From Neobacillus niacini (GTDB taxonomy: Bacteria > Bacillota > Bacilli > Bacillales > Cytobacillaceae), in NCBI RefSeq assembly GCF_030817595.1, contig NZ_JAUSZN010000001.1, forward strand, positions 5,816,001 through 5,880,000: a DNA stretch of 64,000 nt. Direction: 5' to 3'. How positions within the stretch are numbered: position 1 is the first letter of the stretch; every line of letters begins with the position of its first letter. The position numbers and the translations under genes were made by a program. The notes beneath the pieces are model-generated. The model was not told the origin of the DNA and searched no databases. It saw nothing but the letters and a program-made list of their open reading frames with translations. Of the stretch, positions 47,206 through 55,836 are shown piece by piece.

Positions 47206-47659
47206 ACTTCTCCCCCTCCTTAAGTCTGTAAAGTAAAGTTCTTACTGCCACAAAATTATTGGGATTATTTTTTTCTGATATCCTAACTTTTAAATCTAAG
47301 TCCTGACCTTCATTACTAGGTTTGTGTGGAGTTGGAGTTAATTCTGAGTTATCTGAGGGGTCCTCCGCTCTAAAACAATACTGTGAATGTGTAAATAACT
47401 GAATTTCTACATTATTCTTATCACGAACTGATATGTTACAACCTGCGCTTACGATTGTATATTCTTCTATCGTTTGGTGGATTCTTGTTAAAGAAGAAAT
47501 TACAATATTCGATTGTTGCTGAAGCATATTTTTCGTTATAGATTTCTGTGAGAAGTTATACCCTTGGAAAAAAATCTGCCATATTGTAATACCTATTATC
47601 GATAGGATAGAGACCGTTGCCAAGACTTCAACTAATGTAATACCTCGTTCAGTCCGCAT
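47198..47659 (-). CDS. Minor pilin (PilW/PulJ-like prepilin)
   Basis: The 153-residue protein starts MRTERG-ITLVEVLATVSILSIIGITIW: a six-residue leader ending in Gly, then a hydrophobic helix with Glu at mature position 5. This is the hallmark of prepilins processed by PilD. The C-terminal domain has two cysteines. An alternative TTG start at 47662 has better spacing from AAGGAG. It overlaps both neighbours, showing tight translational coupling in the minor-pilin operon. The W/J-like subtype is inferred from size and order. Confidence 0.85.
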   Translation of the reverse strand: MRTERGITLVEVLATVSILSIIGITIWQIFFQGYNFSQKSITKNMLQQQSNIVISSLTRIHQTIEEYTIVSAGCNISVRDKNNVEIQLFTHSQYCFRAEDPSDNSELTPTPHKPSNEGQDLDLKVRISEKNNPNNFVAVRTLLYRLKEGEKYE

Positions 47660-48143
47660 CAATTGTCATCTCCTTCTTAACAACAATATAGCCATATGTT
47701 TCGCCAATAATTGTATCTCTTTTATTTTTAACTTGGACAAGTATCTTATAGGTCTTTATCAAGTCATTCTCTCCACCAAATCCTGTTTCAGGATTTTTCC
47801 ATATTCTAATTTCAGAATTTATATCATTCTTTTTAAATGTATAGAAAGTATCAGTTGTGGATGTTGTTGTAACCTCAGGAGGAATGGGCCAATCAATGGA
47901 TGTAGGAGTTTCCTTTTTTAAAGCGCTTATTACTTTCTCACCAGTGACCGTGTCTTCAGATTTCCATTCATTTAATATTTGTTTAGCACTGTTTATAGCC
48001 TGGGACTTATCTTCATTATGTTTATTAATAAAACCCATTTGAGGAAATATACCCATTATACCTATCAAAACGATAGATAACAGAGATATTGCTGCAATAA
48101 CCTCTACTAACGTAACACCTTTTTCGTTACTGATAAATTTCAT
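47649..48143 (-). CDS. Minor pilin (PilV/PulI-like prepilin)
   Basis: The 164-residue protein starts MKFISNEKG-VTLVEVIAAISLLSIVLIGI: leader of nine residues, cleavage after Gly and Glu at mature position 5. I chose the ATG at 48143 behind AAGGGGATG. The frame extends upstream to 48206 but would put 21 extra residues before an ordinary leader. First gene of the reverse-strand minor-pilin operon, divergent from the main pilus operon. Confidence 0.87.
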   Translation of the reverse strand: MKFISNEKGVTLVEVIAAISLLSIVLIGIMGIFPQMGFINKHNEDKSQAINSAKQILNEWKSEDTVTGEKVISALKKETPTSIDWPIPPEVTTTSTTDTFYTFKKNDINSEIRIWKNPETGFGGENDLIKTYKILVQVKNKRDTIIGETYGYIVVKKEMTIDAD

Positions 48144-48409
48144 ATAAACATCCCCTTCTACAGAGAAGATACTATTTTCATAGTTTATTAGGTTTAATTT
48201 TAACAAATCATTAGATAAAAAATAACAAATTTCAGTAATTATGACCTATAAATGTTTTCCATCTTCTTTTAAACTATTAAAAAGTATTATACAATATCTA
48301 GTAGACGAATTTTGTCTAATTTTTGCATTAAACAATAAAAAATTATAATTTTTTGTAAAAAAATGTAGTTTTTATAGTATAAATGGACTGGTAAAAGGGA
48401 TGTGAATGA
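48144..48409. other. Divergent intergenic region of the pilus locus
   Basis: Very AT-rich 266-bp gap that must hold promoters for the minor-pilin operon (left) and the pilB-type operon (right). A TTGTAA at 48353 and TATAAA at 48378 are spaced 19 bp apart and are a poor match. No c-di-GMP riboswitch core was found. Confidence 0.5.
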
Positions 48410-49189
48410 ATGCTAACAGTTATTTGGGTATTAGGTTCTATGCTTTTGATGTTATTGATTCATTTGTTATTACCACTTGGATACACAAAAAAAGGAAAGT
48501 TTATCGTTGTGGTAACAAGTGGCTTGTTAGCAATGGGAGGACTTGCAGTAGTTACTTCCGTTCCAGTTTGGCAAACGTTTTTAGTTCTACTGGCTCTTTC
48601 TTTTTTAGCGGCTTATATGATGGATAGCCGTTTAGGGAAAGTTATGTATATGACTAAAGAGCAGTTCATTGAAGATATTGATTTTCAAGACACTAAATCT
48701 TCATCTACTCCAGCAAATCAGAATGAGAAAACTTTAGACATAGAATTGATGGATTTATCGGAAATGGAGATTACTGCTTCATCTTCTCCTGTTAATAAAA
48801 AAGATGAAAATATACTATTTGATGACTCACTAGATGAAGACATTTCCTTCTTACAGGAAAGAGAACTTGAAAGCATTAGTGAGAAAGTCATCGAGGATGA
48901 CCAACTTGAGGTTGGTTATTTATCTGATATTGAGAGTCTACTAGAGAATAGTATCCAAGAAGTGGTAGATTTACAAGAGGAAGAGCTTGAATCACTTGAT
49001 GAAGAGGGCTGGCTAGATGAATTAGCTGAACTCTCTGTAATCAAGGATGAAGAAAAAAGTGCTAATAAAGAACCACAATTGGATGATTTTGAATTAGAAG
49101 AGTTGTTTATTGATAAAGAAGCAGCGGCAGCAAAAACATCTGATAACAATGAAAGCAAATCAGGGAAAGTACTTGAATTACAAAAGTAA
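48410..49189 (+). CDS. Membrane protein with acidic cytoplasmic tail, pilus-locus encoded
   Basis: Function unknown. The 259-residue protein has three predicted membrane segments (about 2-23, 31-50 and 54-71) with a basic YTKKGK turn after the first, which places the tail in the cytoplasm. Residues 75-259 are highly acidic (many Glu/Asp, few aromatics) with repeated EDI/ELESL-like phrases and no recognised fold. It is the first gene of the forward pilus operon, 25 bp before the VanW-like gene. I infer a scaffold or regulator role for the pilus only from position. Confidence 0.75.
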   Translation: MLTVIWVLGSMLLMLLIHLLLPLGYTKKGKFIVVVTSGLLAMGGLAVVTSVPVWQTFLVLLALSFLAAYMMDSRLGKVMYMTKEQFIEDIDFQDTKSSSTPANQNEKTLDIELMDLSEMEITASSSPVNKKDENILFDDSLDEDISFLQERELESISEKVIEDDQLEVGYLSDIESLLENSIQEVVDLQEEELESLDEEGWLDELAELSVIKDEEKSANKEPQLDDFELEELFIDKEAAAAKTSDNNESKSGKVLELQK

Positions 49190-49214
49190 CTATGGAGAAG
49201 GGGGGGCATAAAGT

Positions 49215-50507
49215 TTGAGCAAGCATCAACCATTCATCAAATTATTTGTTGTACTTTTTTTAAGTACAGCAGTTATTTTTAGTTCTTCCCATTTTGGTGC
49301 AAAGGCATTTCAAAATATAACCAATGCTTCAGATGGAAAATACTCAGCAGGAACGACGATTGGTTCTTTAGATATTTCTGGAAAAACAGAAAGTGAAACA
49401 ATTGCTTTGTTAGAAGAAAAGTATGTCGAATGGGTAAAAAATACAAAGATTGAACTCCAATATAGTGAAAAAATAGTACCATTCGATTTGAATCTTTTTA
49501 GCTTCGATGCCACCCAATCGGTATATTCTATAAAGGACGGAGAGGCAAATACAGTTTCAATGACAATTGAACTGCTGCCGGTTGAAGAACATATAAAGTT
49601 ACAATTTCCAACAATTAAAACGCAAGAAATCGAACTAACAAAGCTTTTAACAGACCTAGCAAATACAGCCACAAAGTTTGATGCTGGTTCATATAAATTT
49701 AATTTGAATAAAGACTATCTACTTGTTGAAGCTGGCAAAAAAGATAATATTATCAGTAAATCGATTGTGAGATTAACAGATATCCCAAATGAATTAGCTT
49801 CAATACTGACAGCTAACCCTGAGTTGCAAATTGCTGAAGGTGCAACTTTCTCCTTGTTAGAATTCGCTAAACAGCAAAAAATCGAAAGTTCAGCTTCCTT
49901 AAGTGTTATTGCAACAGGAATCTATCAGTCAGTTTTACCCACAAATTTTAAAATTATTGAAAGAAATATTAGTAGTGGACTACCAAATTATACAGCTGTT
50001 GGGTTTGAAGCTAAGGTTAATGTGGCTAATGGTGCAGATTTTATCATTGTTAATCCTAATTCAACTCCATATAGAATAGAACTAAAATTAGAAAATAAGG
50101 ATCTTATTGTTACCGTTAAGGGAGAAAAGTTACTTTACGATTACAGAATTAGCAAAAAAGAGGAACAGCATTTAAAGCCAAAGACGATTGTTCAATATAG
50201 TCCACTCCTGCTGCCTGGTCAAACAAAGATAGAAACTAATGGTTTAGATGGACAAATTGTTAAGATTTTCCGAGAAACCTATCAAGGTGAGCAATTGATT
50301 ACGAGTGAGCTATTATCAGAAGATTATTACCCACCTTTATATCGTGTGGAAGTCCATGGTCTAATAGGAACACAGCAGGCATCTACCGTAACACCAAGCT
50401 CAGCAACAACTAATCCTACTGGAAATCCATCAACTACATCTTTGGAAACGATCGAACAGAATTCAAATGATGACCTTTGGGGGAAACCAAATGAACAACC
50501 AAAATAA
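49215..50507 (+). CDS. VanW-like exported protein of the pilus operon
   Basis: Function unknown. The 430-residue protein has an N-terminal signal or anchor (about residues 7-28), a domain like the peptidoglycan-binding domain that precedes VanW (AGTTIGSLDISGKTESETI), a VanW-like region (about 205-290: EGATFSLLEFA ... ATGIYQSVLPTNFKIIERN ... GFEAKVNVANGADFIIVNP), and a G5-like segment (about 335-385). A Thr/Ser/Pro-rich tail follows. The VanW core is degenerate: the usual Cys-Q-V-S-T segment is not intact. It starts with TTG after a G-rich site. It lies 18 bp before pilB, so a wall-related role in pilus passage is plausible but unproved. Confidence 0.75.
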   Translation: MSKHQPFIKLFVVLFLSTAVIFSSSHFGAKAFQNITNASDGKYSAGTTIGSLDISGKTESETIALLEEKYVEWVKNTKIELQYSEKIVPFDLNLFSFDATQSVYSIKDGEANTVSMTIELLPVEEHIKLQFPTIKTQEIELTKLLTDLANTATKFDAGSYKFNLNKDYLLVEAGKKDNIISKSIVRLTDIPNELASILTANPELQIAEGATFSLLEFAKQQKIESSASLSVIATGIYQSVLPTNFKIIERNISSGLPNYTAVGFEAKVNVANGADFIIVNPNSTPYRIELKLENKDLIVTVKGEKLLYDYRISKKEEQHLKPKTIVQYSPLLLPGQTKIETNGLDGQIVKIFRETYQGEQLITSELLSEDYYPPLYRVEVHGLIGTQQASTVTPSSATTNPTGNPSTTSLETIEQNSNDDLWGKPNEQPK

Positions 50508-50525
50508 TTTAAGTAGAGATAAAAG

Positions 50526-52187
50526 ATGAAACAAACACGCAGACGACTAGGAGATTTATTAATTGAGGAAGGGTTAATTACCCCGGAGCAGCTTCAATCA
50601 ACATTAGATGAAAAAGCCCCTAATCAAAAAATAGGGGACGCCCTTCTGCAAAAAGGATACATTACGGATCAACAGTTAGCTGAGGTATTAGAGGTTCAGC
50701 TGGGAATTCCGAATATCAATCTCATGCATTATCCATTTGATACGAACCTTTTTTCTCTTATATCAAAAGAAACTGCAAGACGGAATTTAATTGTTCCTTT
50801 GAAAAAAGAAGGTAATAAACTTTACGTAGCGATGGTTGATCCGATGGACTTTATCGTAATCGATGATCTCCGTCTTTCAACAGGCTTTCAAATTGAAACC
50901 GCAATTTCAACCAAAGAAGGTATTCTAAGGGCAATTAATAAATATTACAATGTTGATGAAGGGCTCGAGGAGCTATTTGATGAACTTTCACCGAGTGAAC
51001 GAGGCCGTGACGATGATATTAATGACCTCGATTCACCGATTGTACGTCTAGTAAACCAGATTTTAACCAATGCGGTTATTCAGAAGGCAAGTGATATTCA
51101 TATTGATCCACAGGAAACAAAAGTGGTTATTCGTTACCGTGTGGATGGTGTACTTCGAGTTGAGCGAGTATTGCCTCGTCATATGAGAAGTGTCCTAACT
51201 GCAAGGGTTAAAATTATGTCCAATCTTGATATTACTGAACACCGGATTCCACAGGATGGGCGGATTAAAATAAATCTTGACTTTCACCCTATTGATCTCC
51301 GTGTTTCTACTCTGCCAACGGTTTACGGAGAAAAAATTGTAATGCGGATCTTGGACATGGGTGCGGCACTCAATGATTTAAACAAGATCGGTTTCAATGC
51401 ACTTAATTTGAAGCGGTTTTCGGAGATGATTGAGCAGCCAACAGGGATTGTCTTGATTACGGGGCCAACCGGTTCGGGTAAATCTTCAACCCTCTACGCG
51501 GCTCTTAATCGTTTAAATAGCGAACAGGTAAATATTATTACGATTGAGGATCCTGTTGAATATCAGCTTGAAGGAATTAATCAAATTCAGGTTAACGCCA
51601 ATGTGGGGATGACCTTTGCAGCTGGATTACGTTCGATTCTTCGTCAAGATCCTAATATAATCATGGTCGGGGAAATTCGAGATAAAGAGACCGCAGAGAT
51701 AGCTGTACGAGCATCATTAACAGGTCACCTAGTGCTAAGTACGCTGCATACAAATGACTCACTAGGTACAGTTACAAGATTAATTGATATGGGGGTTGAA
51801 CCATTTTTAATTGCCTCCTCCCTAACTGGAATTGTTGCTCAGCGATTAGTTCGTAAGGTGTGCCGTGATTGCGCAGAGGTTCAGGATGCGACTAAACGTG
51901 AAATTGAGATATTTGCCCGCCGAGGAATGAAAATTGAAAAGATCACTCGCGGAAAAGGATGTCAATCCTGTAATATGACTGGATACAAAGGAAGGGTTGC
52001 TCTTCATGAAGTGCTCGTCCTAAATGATGATATGCGCAGGATTATTATGAATGAAGATTCCACTCATAAATTAAAAGAGGTCGCGATAAAAAATAAAACC
52101 ATTTTCTTGATTGATGATGGTTTACTAAAGGTAAAACAAGGTCTAACTACCACAGAAGAAGTATTGCGTGTAGCTATCTTGGAGTAG
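50526..52187 (+). CDS. pilB: Type IV pilus extension ATPase PilB
   Basis: Hexameric motor driving pilin polymerisation at the cytoplasmic face. The 553-residue protein has an N-terminal MshEN-type domain with two tandem copies of the RLGxxLxxxGxxxxxxLxxxLxxQ pattern (residues 7-30 and 35-58; first ends in Lys, second starts Lys-Ile), the class known to bind c-di-GMP. The ATPase core has Walker A GPTGSGKSS (313-321), Asp and His boxes, Walker B (IIMVGEIRD) and a CxxC...CxxC zinc site (VCRDC, GCQSC). There is no strong binding site before the ATG, suggesting coupling with the previous gene. Followed by pilT after 10 bp. Confidence 0.96.
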   Translation: MKQTRRRLGDLLIEEGLITPEQLQSTLDEKAPNQKIGDALLQKGYITDQQLAEVLEVQLGIPNINLMHYPFDTNLFSLISKETARRNLIVPLKKEGNKLYVAMVDPMDFIVIDDLRLSTGFQIETAISTKEGILRAINKYYNVDEGLEELFDELSPSERGRDDDINDLDSPIVRLVNQILTNAVIQKASDIHIDPQETKVVIRYRVDGVLRVERVLPRHMRSVLTARVKIMSNLDITEHRIPQDGRIKINLDFHPIDLRVSTLPTVYGEKIVMRILDMGAALNDLNKIGFNALNLKRFSEMIEQPTGIVLITGPTGSGKSSTLYAALNRLNSEQVNIITIEDPVEYQLEGINQIQVNANVGMTFAAGLRSILRQDPNIIMVGEIRDKETAEIAVRASLTGHLVLSTLHTNDSLGTVTRLIDMGVEPFLIASSLTGIVAQRLVRKVCRDCAEVQDATKREIEIFARRGMKIEKITRGKGCQSCNMTGYKGRVALHEVLVLNDDMRRIIMNEDSTHKLKEVAIKNKTIFLIDDGLLKVKQGLTTTEEVLRVAILE

Positions 52188-52197
52188 GAGAACAAAC

Positions 52198-53250
52198 ATG
52201 ATGAGAGAAAAAATAGAGAATATATTGCGGGCGGCGCTGGAATTTAAGGCCTCGGACATCCATCTGACCGTTGGTGTCCCGCCCATCTTTCGTATAAATG
52301 GGGAAATTAAACGTTACGGGAAGGACATATTGCTTCCTGCTGATACAGAAGAAATCGCGAAAATAACCATTCCAGAAAATATGTATGATTTATTTAAGGA
52401 AAAAGGGGAGCTTGATTACTCTTATGGTATCCCAGGAGTTTCACGTTTCCGTGTAAATGCTTATCATCAACGCAAAAGTGTGTCATTAGCTCTAAGGGTA
52501 GTTGCATCAAAAACGCCTACCATCGAAGAACTAGATTTGCCAAAAATCATTCCAGAGCTTGTTGAGAGACCGCAGGGGCTTATTTTAGTCACTGGTCCAA
52601 CGGGTAGTGGTAAATCAACCACACTTGCGTCAATGATTGACTATGTGAATCGGACAATGCGTAAGCATATTGTCACATTGGAAGATCCAATCGAATATCT
52701 ACACAAGCATGGGAACTCGATTATTGACCAGCGCGAAGTGGGCTTTGATACTCAATCCTATGCTAATGGTTTAAAAGGCGCACTCCGTCAAGACCCAGAC
52801 ATCATTCTAGTAGGGGAAATGCGTGATTTAGAAACAATCGGAATTGCGATTACAGCTGCCGAGACAGGACACCTTGTGTTGGGAACACTGCATACATCCA
52901 GTGCACCGTCTACGATTAACCGTATTATTGACGTATTTCCACCTGCACAGCAGCCGCAAATTCGTGTACAGTTGGCGTCCGTTTTAGTTGGGGTTATATC
53001 ACAACGTCTATTTCCAACAGTTGATAAAAAAGGTCGTAAAGCAGCCACGGAAATTCTTGTTAACAACCCAGCTATCGCAAACTTAATTCGAAATGAAAAA
53101 ATACACCAAATCCAAAGTACAATGCAAACGTCACGTGCGCAAGGTATGCATACCCTTGAAATGAGTATTAGAGACTTAATTGACCGTAATCTAATTCAAA
53201 AAGAAGCAGCAAATAAATATCTACAAGAAAAGATGATGCTGGATGGCTAG
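52198..53250 (+). CDS. pilT: Type IV pilus retraction ATPase PilT
   Basis: Motor that disassembles the pilus and powers twitching or DNA/surface pulling. The 350-residue protein lacks the long PilB N-terminal domain and begins with the PilT-type PAS-like domain (ASDIHLTVGVPPIFRINGE). It has Walker A GPTGSGKS (133-140), Walker B IILVGEMRD, the HTSSA segment and the C-terminal AIANLIRN, a version of the PilT AIRNLIRE motif. Its presence separates this system from the ComG competence pseudopilus. It overlaps pilC by 8 bp. Confidence 0.96.
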   Translation: MMREKIENILRAALEFKASDIHLTVGVPPIFRINGEIKRYGKDILLPADTEEIAKITIPENMYDLFKEKGELDYSYGIPGVSRFRVNAYHQRKSVSLALRVVASKTPTIEELDLPKIIPELVERPQGLILVTGPTGSGKSTTLASMIDYVNRTMRKHIVTLEDPIEYLHKHGNSIIDQREVGFDTQSYANGLKGALRQDPDIILVGEMRDLETIGIAITAAETGHLVLGTLHTSSAPSTINRIIDVFPPAQQPQIRVQLASVLVGVISQRLFPTVDKKGRKAATEILVNNPAIANLIRNEKIHQIQSTMQTSRAQGMHTLEMSIRDLIDRNLIQKEAANKYLQEKMMLDG

Positions 53251-54448
53251 ATTCAAATATTCAGGACGTGACAAACGAGGGAAAAAAGAGGGTACAATAA
53301 CCGCTACTTCCAGAAGAGAGGCAATGGCTAAACTAAAGGAAGATGGCATCCGAGTCATTGAAATGACAGATGTACCTGAAACCCTAATGACTATGGAGTT
53401 AACAATTGGAAACCCGGTAAAGCTGCAGCATTTTGTTATCTATTTAAGGCAGTTTGCTACCTTAATAAAAGCTGGAGTAACAGTAGTTGAAGCAACAGAG
53501 ATTCTATCAGTTCAGACAGAGAGTAAAGCCCTGAAAAAGGCATTAATTGCAGTGGAACAGGATTTACGTGAAGGAAATCCGTATTCAGAGTCAGTTGCGA
53601 AACATAAAAAGATTTTTAACTCGATGTTTATTAACATGGTCAAAGCTGGCGAAGTTGCGGGGAACATGGATGAAACATTAGAGAAACTAGCGGATGATTT
53701 TGAAAAGCAGCATGATACTGTAGCTAAAGTGAAGTCTGCTTTGACCTACCCAGCTGTAATTGGGATTCTAGCAATTGGAGCAGTTATCTTTTTATTAGTT
53801 GGTGTGGTTCCTACTTTCGTAACAATGTTTGAAGATTTGGGCGCTGAGTTGCCAGGAATAACGAAATTTGTATTAAATGCTAGCGGATTTATGCAATCAT
53901 TTTGGTGGCTTATTTTCCTAGTAATTTTAGCTTTTGTAATTTCAATTATATATATGAAGAAAAATAAAAAAACTAGGTATTATCTAGATTACCTTCTTTT
54001 AAGAATGCCTATCTTTGGTAACATGTTGCAAAAAGCAGCTCTAGCTCGAATGATGCGAACCCTTAGTTCTCTATTCTCAAGTTCAGTCCCAATTTTGCAA
54101 GCAATGTCGATTGTTGAAAAGGTTGTAGAAAATGAGGTGATTGCTAGAGTGATTCGAGAATCTCGCAATTCTCTTGAGAAAGGTCGCTCGATGACAGAAC
54201 CAATGATGAATCACTGGGCTTTCCCGCCACTGGTGACGCAAATGATATCTATTGGTGAAAGTACTGGTGCACTAGATTCGATGCTAACTAAAATTGCTGA
54301 GTTCTATGAAAAAGAAGTTGAACAAGGAACAGATCGGCTAAAATCCTTAATTGAACCAATTATGATTGTTTTTCTAGCTGGGGTAGTGGGGGTAATTGTC
54401 CTTTCAATTATGATGCCAATGTTCTCAATGTTTGACCAAATGAGCTAA
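53243..54448 (+). CDS. pilC: Type IV pilus inner-membrane platform protein PilC
   Basis: Membrane platform on which PilB and PilT act. The 401-residue protein contains two T2SF domains, each a helical bundle followed by a membrane region. The first includes LRQFATLIKAGVTVVEATEIL and TYPAVIGILAIGAVIFLLVGVVPTF; the second includes RMMRTLSSLFSSSVPILQAM and ends near IMIVFLAGVVGVIVLSIMMPMF, in parts. Three to four membrane segments are visible. Starts within pilT; followed by the separate pilA unit. Confidence 0.96.
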   Translation: MARFKYSGRDKRGKKEGTITATSRREAMAKLKEDGIRVIEMTDVPETLMTMELTIGNPVKLQHFVIYLRQFATLIKAGVTVVEATEILSVQTESKALKKALIAVEQDLREGNPYSESVAKHKKIFNSMFINMVKAGEVAGNMDETLEKLADDFEKQHDTVAKVKSALTYPAVIGILAIGAVIFLLVGVVPTFVTMFEDLGAELPGITKFVLNASGFMQSFWWLIFLVILAFVISIIYMKKNKKTRYYLDYLLLRMPIFGNMLQKAALARMMRTLSSLFSSSVPILQAMSIVEKVVENEVIARVIRESRNSLEKGRSMTEPMMNHWAFPPLVTQMISIGESTGALDSMLTKIAEFYEKEVEQGTDRLKSLIEPIMIVFLAGVVGVIVLSIMMPMFSMFDQMS

Positions 54449-54513
54449 TGTAACAAAATATCAGTAAATATTACAAATATGTTAAAATCAAGACAAAATG
54501 CGATAAAATTCTC

Positions 54514-54542
54514 TTTTCAATAGCTTACATTTATTGTATACT
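54514..54542 (+). promoter_or_regulatory. Predicted promoter of pilA
   Basis: TTTTCA (54514-54519), a 17-bp spacer and TATACT (54537-54542), 46 bp before the pilA ATG in a 140-bp gap. This would allow the major pilin to be made in excess of the machinery. Confidence 0.55.
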
Positions 54543-54588
54543 CATAGAGAAATATTACTAGGTTCATAGAACCAGAAGGAGATGGAAT

Positions 54589-55044
54589 ATGTTAAAAAAA
54601 ATAGGATCAAGGCTTAAGGAACAAAAAGGTTTCACATTAATCGAATTACTAGCTGTTATTGTTATTTTAGGGATCATTGCTGCAATTGCAATCCCTGCGA
54701 TCGGGAATGTTATTAGTAAATCAGATGATAAAGCCAAAGTTCAAGAAGCATTATTAATAATTGATGCTGCTAAAATGTTTGTTGCCGACAATCATCCAAG
54801 TGGAGCAACAACAACACTTACTAAGGATACAACAACAGCGGATGCTGCTGAAACTGCTACACTTCCAACAAATGGGTTAACTGATTATCTTGATCGTGTT
54901 GATGATAGTTCCTTTTCAGTAACTGTGACAAAAACAGCAACAGGTTACACTTACGCAATTTCTGGTCATGCAGCAAACGAAGTAGGTGAAGCAGCTGACA
55001 TCCCTGACTCTGCTTCAGAAGATGATTTATTAGGATATAATTAG
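54589..55044 (+). CDS. pilA: Major type IV pilin PilA
   Basis: Structural subunit of the pilus. The 151-residue prepilin has a 14-residue basic leader ending QKG, cleavage before Phe15, and the mature start FTLIELLAVIVILGIIAAIA with Glu at position 5. The helix continues to about residue 65. The globular part is small, Thr/Ala/Asp-rich and acidic, with no cysteines, so no disulfide-bonded D-region as in Gram-negative pilins. AGAAGGAG precedes the ATG. The own promoter and position between pilC and pilD mark it as the major pilin. Confidence 0.93.
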   Translation: MLKKIGSRLKEQKGFTLIELLAVIVILGIIAAIAIPAIGNVISKSDDKAKVQEALLIIDAAKMFVADNHPSGATTTLTKDTTTADAAETATLPTNGLTDYLDRVDDSSFSVTVTKTATGYTYAISGHAANEVGEAADIPDSASEDDLLGYN

Positions 55045-55058
55045 AACTGCTTCTTCAG

Positions 55059-55820
55059 ATGATGATAATTACTAGTATACTATTCATCTACGGTCTAATA
55101 TTTGGTTCCTTTTTCAATGTAGTTGGCCTAAGAGTACCAGAAAAACAGTCAATTGTCACCCCACGCTCTGCTTGTCCAAATTGTGGGCATCGATTAAAAC
55201 CATATGAACTTATTCCAGTAATTTCATATCTTCTTCAAAAAGGGAAATGCCGCGGCTGTCAGTCGCGGATTTCTCCTATCTATCCGTTTTTTGAATTACT
55301 AACAGGCGTTTTGTTTGCAACAGCACCACTTGTGATTGGATGGTCCGGGGAATTAGTGGTTGCCCTTACCCTAATTTCAATGTTTATCATAATTGTGGTT
55401 TCTGATATTCACTATATGATCATCCCTGATAAGATCTTAATCTGGTTTGCAGGGATTTTTTTATTGGAACGAATTGTTTGGCCGCTCTCCCCGTGGTGGG
55501 ACAGCCTGATTGGGGCTGTAACTGGTTTTGTGCTCTTGCTCATCGTTGCGCTTGTTAGTAAAGGCGGCATGGGAATGGGAGACGTTAAATTATATGCATT
55601 GCTGGGTTTCGTCTTAGGTTTTAAACTAGTACTTTTATCCTTCTTTTTTTCTACTTTATTTGGAGCCGTCATTGGCGGTTTGTTGCTTATTTTTAAGATT
55701 GTTAAAAGAAAGCAGCCGATTCCGTTCGGTCCATTTATTGCAGCCGGGACATTGACGGCTTATTATTGGGGTTCGGAACTCATCGATTTGTACTTTCAGT
55801 TTCTTAATACAGCTTTTTAA
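55059..55820 (+). CDS. comC: Prepilin peptidase PilD/ComC
   Basis: Membrane aspartyl protease that cleaves prepilin leaders after Gly and N-methylates the new end. The 253-residue protein has the N-terminal domain with two CxxC pairs (Cys39, Cys42, Cys64, Cys67), about seven membrane segments and both catalytic-type aspartates (VSDIHYMIIPD and GMGMGDVKLY). It occupies the folC-spoIIB position of B. subtilis comC, so it may serve both this pilus and the competence pseudopilus. The region before the ATG lacks a good binding site and partly repeats the end of pilA (CTGCTTC...GATGAT), so its start at 55059 or 55062 is uncertain. Confidence 0.95.
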   Translation: MMIITSILFIYGLIFGSFFNVVGLRVPEKQSIVTPRSACPNCGHRLKPYELIPVISYLLQKGKCRGCQSRISPIYPFFELLTGVLFATAPLVIGWSGELVVALTLISMFIIIVVSDIHYMIIPDKILIWFAGIFLLERIVWPLSPWWDSLIGAVTGFVLLLIVALVSKGGMGMGDVKLYALLGFVLGFKLVLLSFFFSTLFGAVIGGLLLIFKIVKRKQPIPFGPFIAAGTLTAYYWGSELIDLYFQFLNTAF

Positions 55821-55836
55821 GTAAGGGGTAATTATT

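Noticed and set aside
48144..48409. c-di-GMP riboswitch controlling the pilus operon, as in Clostridioides difficile
   Set aside because: I looked here and at 54449-54588 for the GEMM core and its terminator and saw neither.
50526..54448. ComG-type competence pseudopilus operon
   Set aside because: A PilT retraction ATPase, an MshEN domain in the ATPase and a PilM-N-O set are present, which ComG operons lack.
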